Part shown: in pieces, positions 54,801-64,000 of the stretch
Position numbering within the stretch: the stretch's first letter is position 1
Layout: each line of letters opens with the position of its first letter
Assembly (NCBI RefSeq): GCF_037038585.1
Contig: NC_092541.1
Span: 5,893,445-5,957,444, forward strand
Reading direction: 5' to 3'
Length of the DNA stretch: 64,000 nucleotides
From: Patagioenas fasciata
Lineage: Eukaryota; Chordata; Aves; Columbiformes; Columbidae
The notes under the pieces: model-generated
The model's input: only the letters and a program-made list of their open reading frames with translations
What the model was told of the DNA's origin: nothing
Database searches by the model: none
Translations under genes and position numbers: made by a program

Positions 54801-56408
54801 CTCTCACTTAGCCGAGCAGTTAAGGAGGCAGAGAAACTGTGTACGTCACAGGAAGTTATTGTACAAGGCCCTTTCCCTCTGTTGAATTCAATCCTTAAAG
54901 GGTTACCACCCCCTGAGGGGGTGGCACAGAAAGCAACAGTACAAAAATGGTACGCCTATTTAGAGGGAGTTAGCCAATTGTTACTACTAAAGGAGGGTTC
55001 TGTAAAAGTTTCAAAACTTCAACAACCTGTGAACGCTGATCCGGTCCTGTTGAGCCTGCCTTATAAACCCTCTCCTATTAAAGAAGCACCTAAGCTAACT
55101 CAGGACTCAGACACACAAGGAGTCTGGTTCACTGATGCATCAGCCCATCGGGTAGGGACAAACTGGCAGTACAAGGCAGCAGCATTGGAGATTGCTACTG
55201 GAAAAAGAATAACAGAGGAGGGGGAAGGTAGTGCTCAAGTAGGAGAACTGCGTGCTCTTTTATTAGCAGCAGAAGGAGGAGCCTCCATGATTTACACTGA
55301 TTCCTATGCAACCTATAAGGGTGCCACTGAATGGATATGCCAATGGGAATCTAACCAATGGGAAGTAAATCGCACCAGAGTGTGGAGAGCTGAAGATTGG
55401 CAAAGACTATTAGAAATTGGCAGGTCACGACCTTTGAGTGTGGGTTGGGTAAAAGGACATGCAAAGGATGGAACCCTCGCTGCCAAATGGAATCGACAAG
55501 CTGACTTTCTAGCCCAGATCAGGCTGGCTGAAAGCATACCAGAGGAGTGGGCACGGTTAGCTGAATGGTTACACCTTAAGCGAGGCCATTCTGGAAAAGC
55601 AGATCTTTATTACGAATGCCGATCCCGGGGTTGGCCAGTGTCCATGGGAATATGTGAAGCAATTCTCACAGCCTGTCCACAATGTCGGATCAGACTTAAA
55701 GCTGATCACCCAAATCAGGCCCCGGCCCTACATATCAGGCAGGACAAGACTCTCTGGAGCACGTGGCAAATTGACTATGTCGGGCCACTGAGACCCTCTA
55801 ATGGAAAGAAATACATCCTGGTGGGGGTAGAGGTAGTATCAGGATTATCAATGGCCACTGCTGTCAACACGGCCACTGGAGATCAAACCGTGCAAGCGCT
55901 GTGTGGGTGGTTTGGTATCCTACCCACTCCTGAGAATATCCAGAGTGATAATGGCACACACTTTTCAGCTGCCGTGGTTCAAGACTGGGCTAAGGGAGAA
56001 GGTATTAAGTGGGTGTTTCATACACCATACTATCCCCAAGCCAATGGGATCGTGGAACGAACCAATGGTTTGATTAAGAAGTATGCAGATGTATCACGAC
56101 ACAACTGGGACAAGCGATTAGCACAAGCTGTCTTCCTTGTCAATAACCGCTGGGGAAGCTATGGGAGCCCCAAAATCAGGGCGTTCTGTCCTGAAAAGCC
56201 ATTGACAGACAGCAACTTGACAACCAACACAGAGGAAGAGCATTCCTCAAAAATACAAGTGGGCCAGCCTGTCATGGTGAAATTACCATCTATTGGTATT
56301 GTACCCATGACTCTAGCAAAACCCAGAGGGTTATATGCCTGGGAAGCCCTTGATGAGAATGGGAAAACCCACCGTATTAGTGCTCGGTGGATAGTTCCAG
56401 ACTACTAA
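51852..56408 (+). CDS. Proviral Gag-protease-polymerase, single open frame
   Basis: 1518 residues with no frameshift or stop between gag and pol. I chose the ATG at 51852, the first after the primer-binding site; the in-frame ATG at 51771 is inside the LTR. In order: a hydrophobic segment (about 14-36, WGLAVMWIAVCFSLGVCL); a coiled coil of repeated LEQ-L heptads (about 50-97); Gag-like sequence to about 360; a basic, Pro-rich linker without CCHC knuckles; aspartic protease with DTGA at 505-508; reverse transcriptase with LPQG at 758 and YIDD at 791-794; RNase H with TDAS near Asp1095; integrase with a His/Cys finger and catalytic Asp1308, Asp1366 and Glu1402 (35 residues between the last two). 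All catalytic residues are present, so the enzymes may still be active. How Gag and Pol amounts are balanced without a frameshift is unclear. Confidence 0.93.
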   Translation: MEELFRGLFNVSAVTWGLAVMWIAVCFSLGVCLKVAQDLCKIKQRMEENLSRESEKFDSLIQDFSRQSIRSDLLEQRLGLLEQKLVFLEQKLEFLLINMRTSSSVSPVQVCPSAPPFLDKDTDSENSVDEGGVETKDVRPLIRTETHTDGRGKNPRTATHSTPYSGLELRDLQTRFSRKPGETETEYLWRVSLTGGDRILLSKDEATGFWGPGVFLSDGLDGNHSITSRVAYWAGGIDPRERGEPVAIVVKGLSDLAEGVQKAACIQAMYEKGRQSPPIAAPVDPVHLRLLIKGLPDALKIYVQSLKEKIQGTIDHNKQNPRSPPEHVLTWAEILHNVVTHGREMGWVDPSGGPCRSRTVRKTSRAEPLQRPPPPSQKPKRFGCRSDQSSSLQQSSLWRRAAALGVPRTLLYKLSTEHLQELVEYLEGRSENKEEAPVTVPLPEDKRNINPFVSSQREPKKLVEADGKQDRPTRFVFSCQWSSDKEPYIHIPVGPRRISVKFLIDTGAQISVLNRRQADKLGIKPSRKAINIVGVTGVAERCPLARTHLLLPGEKRTTAVEVALSPYKANILGFDILAGRRWCLPNGEIWSFGSHRAEVARIRILPLTSAPLQFERTTDVRILQLAPALPTSTITCTPQYPLPNAAKRGITEVINDLEKRQIISCTHSPYNSPVWPVRKPDGRWRLTIDYRKLNSNTAPLTAAVPNIASVVTVIQAAAHPWMAALDVKDMFFMIPLREEDKPQFAFTWEGKQYTFNRLPQGYKHSPTIAHNALAALIDTVQVPSGICIYQYIDDILVGGNNKEQVGQVAETLWNLLTQNGLDIPPSKCQGPSQKVKFLGAWWIGGAIAVPDDVLATIDKGHTPNSKADLQCLLGTLGYWRKHIPGFSVIARPLYDLLRKNKKWNWTLQHTEALNVLKDELKTYQKLGPLHPQDPLRVEWGFAEHASYCAIFQRGPTGPARPLLFSSTAFKGAEQRYSEWEKGLLSLSRAVKEAEKLCTSQEVIVQGPFPLLNSILKGLPPPEGVAQKATVQKWYAYLEGVSQLLLLKEGSVKVSKLQQPVNADPVLLSLPYKPSPIKEAPKLTQDSDTQGVWFTDASAHRVGTNWQYKAAALEIATGKRITEEGEGSAQVGELRALLLAAEGGASMIYTDSYATYKGATEWICQWESNQWEVNRTRVWRAEDWQRLLEIGRSRPLSVGWVKGHAKDGTLAAKWNRQADFLAQIRLAESIPEEWARLAEWLHLKRGHSGKADLYYECRSRGWPVSMGICEAILTACPQCRIRLKADHPNQAPALHIRQDKTLWSTWQIDYVGPLRPSNGKKYILVGVEVVSGLSMATAVNTATGDQTVQALCGWFGILPTPENIQSDNGTHFSAAVVQDWAKGEGIKWVFHTPYYPQANGIVERTNGLIKKYADVSRHNWDKRLAQAVFLVNNRWGSYGSPKIRAFCPEKPLTDSNLTTNTEEEHSSKIQVGQPVMVKLPSIGIVPMTLAKPRGLYAWEALDENGKTHRISARWIVPDY

Positions 56409-56880
56409 CCCTGAAAGCCCGGTTCCTCTTCAAGGACCGAGGTCTGTTCTTGTGTTTTCTTGCAGGGCAAAGGACAATGACGGGGTGGAAGAGGATCCAG
56501 ATGCCTTGGAAACGAAACGACACCAGCAATGACGGGGTGGAAAGGGATCCAGCTATCACCAGCAAGAGATGGAAGAGAATCCAGATGCAAGCCATTCAGA
56601 AGGAAGGCAGTCACAGGAATGGAAACACTAACGAACTGTGACTGATGTTTGGGACTCAATAATTACCTTGGGCAATTGTTGATTGTTCTAATTATTTCAA
56701 TTCTATTGTTGATTGTTATTAATAACTGCGTTGCAGGGGTAAGTCAACCCATGAGATACGGTGATCCACAGTGGACATTAAGGCTCACCGGCAGAAGTGT
56801 CCCCTTTTTACTTTGGAGGCAAGAGGTGACTGCACCACCACTCCAAAGTATCAGACCATGACTGTAGTCACGGGGTGGAT
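56409..56880 (+). other. Post-pol region without env
   Basis: Only 472 bp separate pol from the 3' LTR, too short for env, and no envelope-like sequence is seen. Positions 56475-56590 hold three degenerate repeats of a unit like AATGACGGGGTGGAA..GGATCCAG. A hydrophobic-coding run (LLIVLIISILLLIVINN in one frame, about 56676-56727) might be a remnant membrane segment. A weak polypurine stretch (ACGGGGTGG) precedes the 3' LTR. Confidence 0.6.
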
Positions 56881-57642
56881 TGTGGCAGAATGCAAACCCC
56901 CCTCTCTCCCCCCACCTCCTTCAATATGGAGGGAGTAGGCACATCTCCCTGTCTCTGCTACTTGAGGCTGACGGCTTCTTTTGTTTGGCCCAGAGCACCC
57001 TGGCTAGGGCCATTAGGAGAAGGGAGTGCCGAGGCGCCAGTGAGCCGCTGGGCGCCTGTGACCAGTGTGGGGGGATGTTTGGAGGCTTCAGGGGCGCCCC
57101 ACACACGGTGTGGGGGTGCAGAGAAGCTTCTAGAATGCCTACAGTCAGGTCTGATCAGCCAATAAAAACGGGACTCTCGTCGAGACTGAGCCAGTTGTTG
57201 CCGGTCTCTCGGAGCTACGAGCAAGATTCTGCTGCTGAGACCCCTCCTCCCCGGGATGGAGACCCCGCTTGCCTTGCCGCCACGTGCGTAAGTAAAACAC
57301 TCGCACAATTGCGAGTGTATTATAAATTTACACTCGCGGAATCGCGAGTGTACGCTTTACCTTTATCTCTCTAAGAATAATCCAGAAACCGGATTCAGGC
57401 AAGTGTGTACTCCTCTGGGACTCGAGGGTGGTTCCAGCATAGTTTTGGGTGAAGCCACGTGTATGTACTCTGTGGACCTCCTGTTGTACTAGTTGTTACC
57501 CCTTAATAATTTTCCTCAACTGATACCCGAACCTATATTTAAGTCACTTTTGGAGTGTTAAAACCCTGTTTCTCACTGGTTTAATAAAAGTTGTTCTGGA
57601 CCCTGTTGTCCCTTAAATCAGCCTCGGGGTGCCTCCGTGACA
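56881..57642 (+). repeat. 3' LTR of the provirus
   Basis: 762 bp, identical to the 5' LTR except at 56914 and 57284. Polyadenylation signal AATAAA is at 57583-57588. Confidence 0.93.
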
Positions 57643-57647
57643 ACCTG

Positions 57648-58982
57648 TCCCTCTCCCCATGCTGAAGAGGGGACAACCCTTCCCTGGGCTTGTTTGCAGG
57701 GAAGGGAGGATGCCACTCTGTGCACCCCCTGCCCCATGGCTCCTCCTCACCATTTTGTGCCCAGACCCCTCTGGGGTGCTGAGTCTGCATCTCACACAGG
57801 GCTGCTGCTTCAGCTCCAAACGTCCCCATGTTCACTATAAACACAATTGTAACAGCATTAACATAGCATGAGTTTTCCTTATTTTTTCTTTGTTCTACCC
57901 TGTGTTTCCTGAAATAAGTTCATTCTTCAGGTGGGCTGGGACATTCAGCTAATTCCTCCTCACTTTCTCAATTCACCAGGAAAACCACCTGGCCAAGTGT
58001 CCTATGACAGCCCTCCATGCCTGTGTGTGGGGCCAGCCAGGCATTTGGTCTCTTCTTCACTATCCTTTCTCTACAAAGGCATTTCCCACTGGGACCTGCT
58101 GACTACACCAAGTGTTTTGCACCAGGAGCTGCTGCTTTGTTTAGATTCCCTGACTCTCCTTAAATATGAAGCATGATGTTAATGGGATGGAATACTCTTA
58201 TTGATCAGTTTGGATGTCAGTCAAGCTCTGTCCCATCTATGCCCGCCTTCCTCGATGCCTCACACCTGTGGGCAGAGCACAGAGAATGTCCTTGGCTCTC
58301 AGACAAGAGCAATTTAAAATGTTAACTCTGTGCTGGGGTTGTTATCTCTTGTTCTCAAATCAAGTCCAAATAATGACTGTACTAACTATGAAAAAGAAAG
58401 GTTTCTAACTGCATGGAGAAAATTAACGTATTTTCAGTCAAATCAGCACAGCTATGAAGAAAGAGAAGGCAGTAGAGATGATTCTATATCCTTCAGATGC
58501 CAGGAGTCCCAAGCTATAATATGTGCTGTCAAACAGGCAGCTCCAATCAGGGCACACCACAACACATGGATCCTGCTCATGGAAGTGTGATTTTTGGTCC
58601 ATCAAGCCTTTAGAAGATTTTTATAAAATAAAATATCTCTATTCATAATTTCTGCTATGAAACAGGAAAAGTGTTCGCATGAGAACTTCTTACTACATTT
58701 TAGACACAGGCAAGGACACCCAGAGAATGTAACCACAGGCACGGAGCAGGAGCTGCCTCCAGGCTCATCAGTTACAATGGGTTGGATCAATTTTGCCTCT
58801 GGTCGAGGGATCTGTGCAGTGCAACATTGCCCTGAAGGGCAAGCTCTGCATATAGCACAGCACAGCAGAGGACAAAGCCTCCACAGTAATCTGTCATATG
58901 GATCATTAACTCCTTGATGTTCGGGGATCTCTGGCTGAGGGTGATGGCACCCTGACAGTTGTTTTCATCATGAGGACAAATA
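57648..58982. other. Spacer, copy B, after the provirus
   Basis: Resumes copy A sequence (35246-36581), near-identical. No gene recognised. Confidence 0.5.
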
Positions 58983-59196
58983 TCAGCTCTCGGACCTGCT
59001 CAGAGCAGCTTTCACATCCTTGTTTCTTGGGGTCTACATCAAGGGGTTGGGCAGGGGATTAAGAACCCTGTAAAGAATGGCCACTGCTCTGCCTGGTTCA
59101 AGGCAGCTTCCATGTAGGTGAACAAATATGGGCCATAGAAACAGGCCACAGCAATGAAATCAGAAGCACAGGGTGAGACAGCTCAGTGCCTGCATT
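58983..59196 (-). pseudogene. Olfactory receptor remnant, C-terminal part, copy B
   Basis: Duplicate of 36582-36795 with the same premature TAG (59036-59034), so the gene was already dead before duplication. Confidence 0.82.
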
Positions 59197-59339
59197 CTGC
59201 AAAGCAGAGCCACAGGGTAATTTAAATCACCATTAAATAAAACAACCTCAGGCAACAAGGACCACAACTTGAAGTGGAAAACCTGCATGGATCCTGTATT
59301 CCTTTCCCACCGTTTCAAGATCTCCTCAGTTGCGCAGTC

Positions 59340-59640
59340 AAGCCGGGGGTCATGCTAAGAGCCAGTGGCAGCACTCTAGCAGTGCTTTGCAGAAGGGCTT
59401 ACTCGTCTGTCAGGATACTGTCATTCCTCCCTCTTCATCAAGGACAATTACAGATGGTACCATCAATGTGAAGGACTTGAAGTACCTTGCAGTTGTTACA
59501 AGATTTAGTGCAATAAGGTTAGGAAGTGCAACTCTTCTGCTTTTAAAGACAGATATTAAGAGAACAACTAGGGGGGAAAGATTTCAGACATGCAAGTGAA
59601 ATGCCCTTGTGAAGCTTTTGGCATCAGAGATATGCTTCAT
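59340..59640. other. Unassigned conserved block, copy B
   Basis: Third copy of the block at 5640-5940, keeping ITDGTINVKDLKYLAVVTRF on the + strand. Confidence 0.4.
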
Positions 59641-60179
59641 GAGCCTTAATTCCCTTTTGCATGAAGAACATGAGTGTACAGATTTCCATCTTTCCACCTG
59701 CACAGTAGAAAAAAATAGAGAAGGATCCCCTTGTGCCCTCACCCCCTTCCACTCCAGAGTATCACGCTGCTTCTTTGGCAGATTGGGGAGTTTCCACACA
59801 GGGAAGGACCACATAGAGGCCAGAATTCAATGCAGCAGAACTTTAATGCATAAAAGAGAGAAACAAAGTCACTGCAAGTGGAGGACAGCAGTGCAGGAAT
59901 CCCCAGAGGAATCCACAAGTCTGCAGTCCATGGTCATTAAGAAGTTTGTGCATGGTGTTCATCTGCCTGCCCCATAGAGGGAGAGAAGACAGCTGATCCC
60001 CAGCAGGCTGGACCTGGGGGAACCTTGTGGCCAAGAGGAACCAAAGGAAACAAAGAAAAAGGTAAAAAAGGTAAAGCCATTCAGCTCTACTGAAAACACA
60101 GCCAGTATCTCAGTCCTTTGTCCAGCACCATGTTTTTAGTTCCTTAAGGTGTCTCCCTGGGCCCTTCCCAGATTCTTTA

Positions 60180-60482
60180 TCAGCGCAGGTACCTTCTGCC
60201 AAAGTAGCGGCCGGAAATGCCAGAGAGGTCACAGCAGCCAGAGTTGATGGGCACTCCATCACAGCTGAGGATTCTGCCAACAGCAGCAGAGGTGGAGGAG
60301 CCCACAACGGTGTTCTGTGGGAAGGAGCTGAGGATGGGGCCGGGCAGGGTCACCACCACAGGGGAGGGCTCGATGACAACTCTGGAGTCCTGGCACTGCC
60401 TGACACAGGGCTCATTGCAGCTGTTTGCCAGCGGGGTCGGGCCACAGGGCTGGCAGGGCAGGCACTGGTCATAGCAGGACAT
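60180..60482 (-). CDS. Feather beta-keratin 4
   Basis: Intact 100-residue feather keratin. The N-terminus [20 protein letters not shown] and [11 protein letters not shown] are the closest here to the classic chicken pattern. The core [19 protein letters not shown] and tail [13 protein letters not shown] are kept. Acceptor TTCTCTCCCAG lies 24 bp before the ATG, and the non-coding exon and TATA box are in place at 60858-60924. This is the copy B partner of keratin 3 and has everything needed for expression. Confidence 0.94.
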   Translation of the reverse strand: MSCYDQCLPCQPCGPTPLANSCNEPCVRQCQDSRVVIEPSPVVVTLPGPILSSFPQNTVVGSSTSAAVGRILSCDGVPINSGCCDLSGISGRYFGRRYLR

Positions 60483-60857
60483 GTCTTGAGACCGGAGGTT
60501 CACCTGGGAGAGAAGGCAGGGAGAAAGCAGAGCATAAAAGTAGATAAGAAGTAGCCTGGTTACCCTGTCAGAAAAAGCATGCAAGGCCACTACTGAGTGG
60601 GGAGCTGGAAGACATGCCAGGCGGTGCACAACCTTCACTGCCCTACAAGGAGCCTCACAGCACAGGGCAGCTCTCAGTGAAAAACCAAAACGCCCCTCTG
60701 CCACCTCCCAGCCTCTCTCTAAGCAGAACTTCTCACCCCTTCCATCTCCCATGATAAGGAGATGCAAAGCTGAGGAAAGGACACAGCCAATATGAGCAGA
60801 GATGTCCATCAGTAACAGATGTCAAGTTGGAAGAGAATCAGAAGGGACTTCATACTT

Positions 60858-60924
60858 ACCTGGTTCCCAAGAGGAAGAAGGCAAGAGAAATGGATGAGAG
60901 CAGGGACTTGGGCTGCCTTTTATA
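60858..60924 (-). promoter_or_regulatory. Keratin 4 promoter and non-coding exon 1
   Basis: TATAAAA on the minus strand at 60918-60924; exon 1 ends at 60860 with donor GTAAGT. Matches the keratin 1 layout. This element lies in the part deleted from copy A. Confidence 0.75.
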
Positions 60925-62444
60925 CCCGCCCTTCATTGCCACAGGACCAGAGGTACCCTTGGCAGAGGTAACAATTTTCGGACAAGCTCATCTTGAATGC
61001 AAACATGTGGGCTGTGCTTTAGCTTCCAACACTGCTGCCTTTTCATTTCCAGGTTTGTGCCATGCTCATCCTCCAATGAAGGCTTTGTTTGATCTCTGGG
61101 ATTAAAGGTCCCTGGATTTCTCAGGCAGGAATGCAGCAGTGCAGACAGAAGACTCAGTTCAGGTGCTGCACGGGTCTAAGAGAAGGCAAATGATGTCATT
61201 CTGGGTCACTCTCTGTTCTTTGATATACCAGTCTCAGGAAGAAGCTGAAGCCATAATCGACTGCATGCCCTTGTGCTCCCATGCATGAGGATGTCACAAG
61301 TCCTCATCTTTCCTTAACTTCTCAGCTCACCCTGATGGTTTTTGTGAGCATTGTGTTGCTTGAATTTGACACCATCCTGCCTAACGCTGCCCCAGGAGTC
61401 ATCAGCAGAGTACACGAACTTCTCTTAATGTGATGGTTCATGGTGTTGCTATCTGTGTTCTTTTCCTGTGTATACTTGCAAGCAGCCAAGTTTGTGCAGA
61501 TGGACATTTGTGTATAATTGCACACTGGTGTGCATGAGTCTAAGTATGGATGTCCTTGTCTGTCAGTCATCACAACAAAACGTGCGGTTCACTGCAGAGA
61601 CACTCTCTATTGCTCTGTCCATGAGCACCACAGAGCAGGAGGTTCCCAGGGCCTAAAGGAGCCCCAGTGCAGCTGAGTGATGTTTGCAGCAGCCTGCCAG
61701 AGATCTGCCCAGGGAAGAGAAATGCAGCCCCTGTCTCCTGAGCCCTCCTTCTCCTGCCTGTCCAAACCTCTTGCTTCCCTGCTGTTGTTTCCAGCTCATA
61801 ACAAGAATGATTTCAGTCCAGTTTGAATCCTTGGTTTCACTCCGTGTAACAACATTTGATTTGTCTCATCATGGCTGGCAGTCTCCCCTCCCTGCATCTC
61901 CAGGCCAGGAAACAGCTGCTCTCCCCAGCACTAGAGAGTTCAATACGAGGGGTTTGCTTTGTGGGCAAGGAGGAAGGCTGAGGAATCCTGTCGACCGTGT
62001 GCTGGCCATCCCTGAGGGGACCTCCTTCCAATGCACTCTAGAATGTGTCTGAGATGGCATAGAGCCCAATTTCATGCACAAGTCAATGCCAATGTGCAGT
62101 AGATTGATCAGGTCCTATGTCAGACAAGAATTATGGCCTTCAATCAGAGAGCTACTGACTGAAGGGAACATGGAGTCTGATGCTGCTGTGCTGTGAGTAG
62201 AAAGACAGACTGTGTAGCTTCCACTGGGAAAGCCAAAGAACAGGTGGATGCTTTGGACTTCAGATCACACTGACCATTACATCTTGCATCACAGTTTCAG
62301 TCTTAGTGTCCAGGAACTGCACATGGAAGGGAAGGAACATGAAATTCAAGAAAACATCCCCAAAACACAGTTGTTGTCCCTCTTTCTAACAAGGTCTGTT
62401 CCCAGCAAGCACTTTTCTGAAGCCTCCACTCCTGACTGTTTGTC
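60925..62444. other. Keratin 4 upstream flank
   Basis: Related to 7984-9299 and 21218-22889. Non-coding, no gene recognised. The whole stretch is absent from copy A because of the 2119-bp deletion. Confidence 0.45.
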
Positions 62445-63640
62445 AGCTGCAGCTCAGTTGAGGGCTTTCTGCCTTCCCTTCTGTGACCTCAGTGAAATCA
62501 ATGCCAGGAGCTCTGCTGGGAGAGCTCAGCCAGGGCTGATTTGCCCTCTCCATGAAGCTGCTTTGAGCTGAGGACAATGGGCCAAACCCATTGCTTTCTC
62601 ATGAGGTAACAGGCACTGTGGACATGGAAAGGGCAGGGATATCTGTACTTGGAGCTTAGCAAGACCTTTGGCAGTTTCTCTCTTACTTCTTTCATGACCA
62701 AGTATGAGATGAATGGGTGCAGTGAAAGGATGATAAGGTGTGGAGAAAATTGCCTGGACTAACAGGCTCAGATGGTTATGACCACAGTGCAAAGCTCAGC
62801 TGCCCAACACTTACTGGTGGGGTGTAATAGTAGGGATCCAGTAGTAGAACCAATACTGTTTGATGTTTTAATGAATCCCATGAGTCATGGGAAGCGGGGA
62901 ACTCCCAGAGACTCTGTGGATAACACCCAGCAAGGGGAATGGGTCATAACGGTTGGACATGGCTCCTGGTCAAAGAACCTGAACAGTCTGAAGAAGTGGG
63001 CTGACTGGAAACTCATGGATGCCAAAAACAGCAAGGGCAAGGTTCTGCATGTGGGGGAGTAACCAGCTAGTTCATGGAGTCATGTAGGCTAGAACTGGCT
63101 GCCTGGGAAGCAGATCCACAGAAAAGGATGTGAGGTTTCAAGGCTGATCCATCTGACTATGAGACAGCAGTGTGCCCTAGCAGCAAAAGGACCAGCTGCG
63201 TCCTGAGCTGTGTTAATGTTTTGCCAGCAGGTACAAGAACACGACCCTTTCCATCTGGTCCATTTGAGATAATATGTGGAGTACTGCTGCCAGACTGGGG
63301 CTCCCTGGTCAAGGAAGGGTATCAACATATGGAAGTGAGTTCAACAAGGCCACTGTACATGTTAGGCAGCTGATGAACATGACATGCAAGGAGACACTGA
63401 GAGAAATGGGTGTCTTCATCTTGGACAAGAGATGTCTAGAATAATTTCTTGCCTTCTGTAACTGCTTGTACAGAGGAACACAAGAAGATGCACATGGCCC
63501 GTGTAAGTGCCCAGGAGACAGACTTGGTGCAATTTCCATCCTCTGAGATGCTAAAGAATGGACTGAATGTGACCTTGAGCAACAGGATCTACTGGGATCT
63601 GTGCTGAGCAGAGGAGTGACCTAGATGACTTCTGAAGGTC
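62445..63640 (+). mobile_element. Old CR1-derived block before the next Va1
   Basis: The most complete copy of the diverged CR1 block. It shows the LSKTFGSFSLTSFMTKYEM-like part (62660-62715), the SLKKWADWKLMDAKNSKGK part (62988-63040) and the following fragments. From 62744 it is near-identical to 38034-38930. Confidence 0.72.
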
Positions 63641-63744
63641 CCTTCTTACCTACATTCTGACTCCGTAATTCTCCTCCTCAACTACGCACAGTGACACCTG
63701 CACGGCCATGAGCACATGTGTCCCCACACCCCTCTACCACAAAC

Positions 63745-64000
63745 CAACTTTCAGTCATAGTGCTGGAAGTACACAGAGGCAGCTGAAGGGAGGCTCTCAG
63801 CCTCCTCACTGCCAACCGCAGGAAATCAGTGGCTGCTGTTTCCAGCCCCTGAGCTCGGAGACAGCTCTGGGAAGCTGGTCCAGGAGCCGAAGCTGTGGCC
63901 GTGCAGAGCCCCGGAGCCCTGTGAACTCGGGCGAGATCCCGAGCGGCGCAGGCGCAGGACTCAGCCCCAAGGCGGAGCTTGCGGTGGAGAGGAGAAGAGG
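63745..64000 (+). promoter_or_regulatory. 5' flank of a further Va1 segment, cut by the window end
   Basis: Matches the promoter-like block of Va1 segments 2 and 4, including AACCGCAGGAA at 63814-63824, though about 85 bp (the CCATGTCCTGG to CTGGAGGA part) are missing near 63880. It ends in the start of a purine tract, so a Va1 leader ATG is expected within about 200 bp to the right. Confidence 0.65.

Larger units (their letters stand above)
51061..57642 (+). mobile_element. Young env-less endogenous retrovirus, class III (ERV-L)-like
   Basis: A 6582-bp provirus: 5' LTR 51061-51822, primer-binding region from 51827, one gag-pro-pol frame 51852-56408, a 472-bp gap, 3' LTR 56881-57642. Target duplication ACCTG is at 51056-51060 and 57643-57647, and the empty site is in copy A near 35240. 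The LTRs differ at two of 762 positions (51094 T versus 56914 A; 51464 T versus 57284 G), so insertion was recent and later than the cassette duplication. Class III is suggested by the 5-bp duplication, absence of zinc-knuckle motifs, a coiled-coil Gag N-terminus and no env. A gamma-like origin is not excluded. Confidence 0.9.

Noticed and set aside
56387-56641. 84-codon frame overlapping the end of pol as an accessory gene
   Set aside because: It has no recognisable domain and consists mainly of the degenerate GACGGGGTGGAA repeats; mentioned only as a curiosity.
1-64000. CRISPR arrays, bacterial operons, tRNA or rRNA genes
   Set aside because: Spliced V genes, LINEs and keratins show vertebrate DNA. 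No spaced identical repeats of CRISPR type and no cloverleaf were noticed by eye; a tRNAscan run was not possible.

Overview
The window is bird genomic DNA, most likely galliform or a close relative. Three sequence classes show this together: intact feather beta-keratin genes, many CR1 LINE fragments, and T-cell receptor V segments that closely resemble the avian V-alpha-1 and V-alpha-2 families. From memory, the chicken TRA/TRD locus and a feather keratin cluster both lie on chromosome 27, which fits, but species was not tested. No J segment, D segment or constant exon is visible, so this is an internal piece of the V array. All V segments are on the + strand and all keratins on the - strand.

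The layout is a repeated cassette of Va1 segment, Va2 segment, olfactory-receptor (OR) remnant, keratin gene and old CR1 block. (a) 1-7.6 kb: end of an off-window Va1 flank, Va2 segment 1, two CR1 copies, keratin 1. (b) 9-16.4 kb: Va1 segment 1, a stretch homologous to the 3' flank of Va2 without the Va2 gene, CR1 blocks, Va1 segment 2. (c) 17.5-21.2 kb: OR pseudogene and degenerate keratin 2. (d) Copy A, 24-38.9 kb: Va1 segment 3, Va2 segment 2, OR remnant, keratin 3, old CR1. (e) Copy B, 39-63.6 kb: Va1 segment 4, Va2 segment 3, OR remnant, keratin 4, old CR1. The window ends just upstream of another Va1 leader exon. Copies A and B are near-identical for long stretches.

Copy B is longer because of two later insertions that are absent at the matching sites in A. 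One is an LTR with a CR1 inside it (43399-44517, 6-bp target duplication GGTGCC). The other is a young provirus (51061-57642, 5-bp duplication ACCTG) with 762-bp LTRs differing at two positions and one open gag-pro-pol frame of 1518 codons. It has no recognisable env. Copy A instead lost about 2.1 kb that held the promoter and non-coding first exon of keratin 3.

All seven V segments have an open leader exon, a GT-AG intron, an open V exon with the conserved Cys-Trp-Cys positions, and a recombination signal with an exact 23-bp spacer, so all look able to rearrange. Within Va1, the framework-3-to-RSS part is almost identical between segments while CDR1 and CDR2 differ. Va2 leaders share a Runx/Ets-like composite site just upstream. 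Coding and RSS coordinates were read base by base. Repeat and block edges are approximate, and family names rest on recognition, not on a search.
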